Source: Verrucomicrobiota bacterium JB024
GTDB lineage: Bacteria > Verrucomicrobiota > Verrucomicrobiia > Opitutales > Cerasicoccaceae
Length of the DNA stretch: 43,605 nt
Assembly: GCA_030673825.1 (NCBI GenBank)
Contig: JAUTCS010000158.1
Coordinates: forward strand, 1-43,605
Reading direction: 5' to 3'
Positions 43,509-43,605 of this stretch are shown here, one piece after another (within the stretch, counting starts at the first letter, position 1; each line of letters begins with the position of its first letter). The notes beneath the pieces were generated by a model. The model made no database searches, was not told the DNA's origin, and saw nothing but the letters and a program-made list of their open reading frames with translations. The translations under genes were made by a program, and so were the position numbers.

Positions 43509-43605
43509 AACGACATTGTAGCTATACTGACGCATAACTTTCCCAACATAAACGTTTGGGGCTCAAGATAATTGACTGAGCGATTCCCACGCACGAAAAA
43601 AAACG

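Noticed and set aside
1-43605. CRISPR arrays, tRNA, rRNA and riboswitches
   Set aside because: No regularly spaced repeats, cloverleaf-like sequences or known riboswitch cores were recognised by eye in any intergenic region; a covariance-model scan was not possible.

Overview
The window looks like a chromosomal segment of a Verrucomicrobiota bacterium, most likely a marine or gut Opitutia-type (Puniceicoccales/Opitutales) polysaccharide degrader. This is inferred from high GC, four PEP-CTERM secreted proteins, two pseudopilins ending in the H-X9-DG motif, a CxPxR sulfatase, GH2, PL6 and heparinase-like enzymes, a LacI subfamily with a PDPML/PDPLL stretch after the HTH, and frequent absence of clear Shine-Dalgarno sites. 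No rRNA, tRNA or CRISPR array was seen.

Layout. (1) 1-933: the 3' part of an IS3-family transposase broken by an internal amber codon, then a short gene-less stretch. (2) 934-6700: a divergent AraC-family regulator and an operon of argininosuccinate-lyase-like C-N lyase, MmgE/PrpD protein and TauE/SafE permease, followed by a convergent DNRLRE/PEP-CTERM gene. The lyase operon and the PEP-CTERM gene share a duplicated promoter/operator module of about 75 bp: two copies of a TATAmTGCAA-type box 53 bp apart, with an embedded TTGTTT-N17-TATAMT promoter. (3) 7002-30115: a uronan utilisation region with two mirror-image arms. Left arm (minus strand, read from about 19.3 kb to 7.0 kb): putative lipoprotein, sulfatase, LacI, 2-hydroxyacid dehydrogenase, secreted PEP-CTERM protein, heparinase II/III-like lyase, GH32/GH43-like enzyme, pseudopilin, MFS transporter. 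Right arm (plus strand): LacI, 2-hydroxyacid dehydrogenase, secreted protein, PEP-CTERM protein, pseudopilin, sodium:solute symporter. Next come aldo/keto reductase and UxuA-type mannonate dehydratase (minus strand), divergent from a PL6 lyase. Seven copies of a 14-bp site, consensus YTCACACAGTTGAG, lie between genes from 15.06 to 28.6 kb and look like the operator of the two paralogous LacI proteins. (4) 30455-36506: a second, smaller glycoside locus (GH5-like, GH2, PEP-CTERM, LacI with a 17-bp palindrome over its own start). (5) 36610-43422: housekeeping threonine/lysine genes hom, lysC and thrC, interrupted by a 446-bp element made of a GxxExxY nuclease-fold gene between 32-bp inverted repeats, plus an ABM-domain membrane protein and a GT39-like glycosyltransferase.

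How the genes work together (inference). In region 3, secreted sulfatase and lyases would desulfate and cleave a uronic-acid polysaccharide. The MFS and SSS carriers would import products. The GH32/43-like enzyme, aldo/keto reductase, 2-hydroxyacid dehydrogenases and mannonate dehydratase would channel sugars or uronates toward 2-keto-3-deoxygluconate. The LacI pair would coordinate expression. PEP-CTERM proteins and pseudopilins suggest a surface structure made together with the enzymes. Region 2 resembles the C-N lyase plus MmgE/PrpD epimerase gene pairing known from degradation of aminopolycarboxylates (iminodisuccinate, EDDS).
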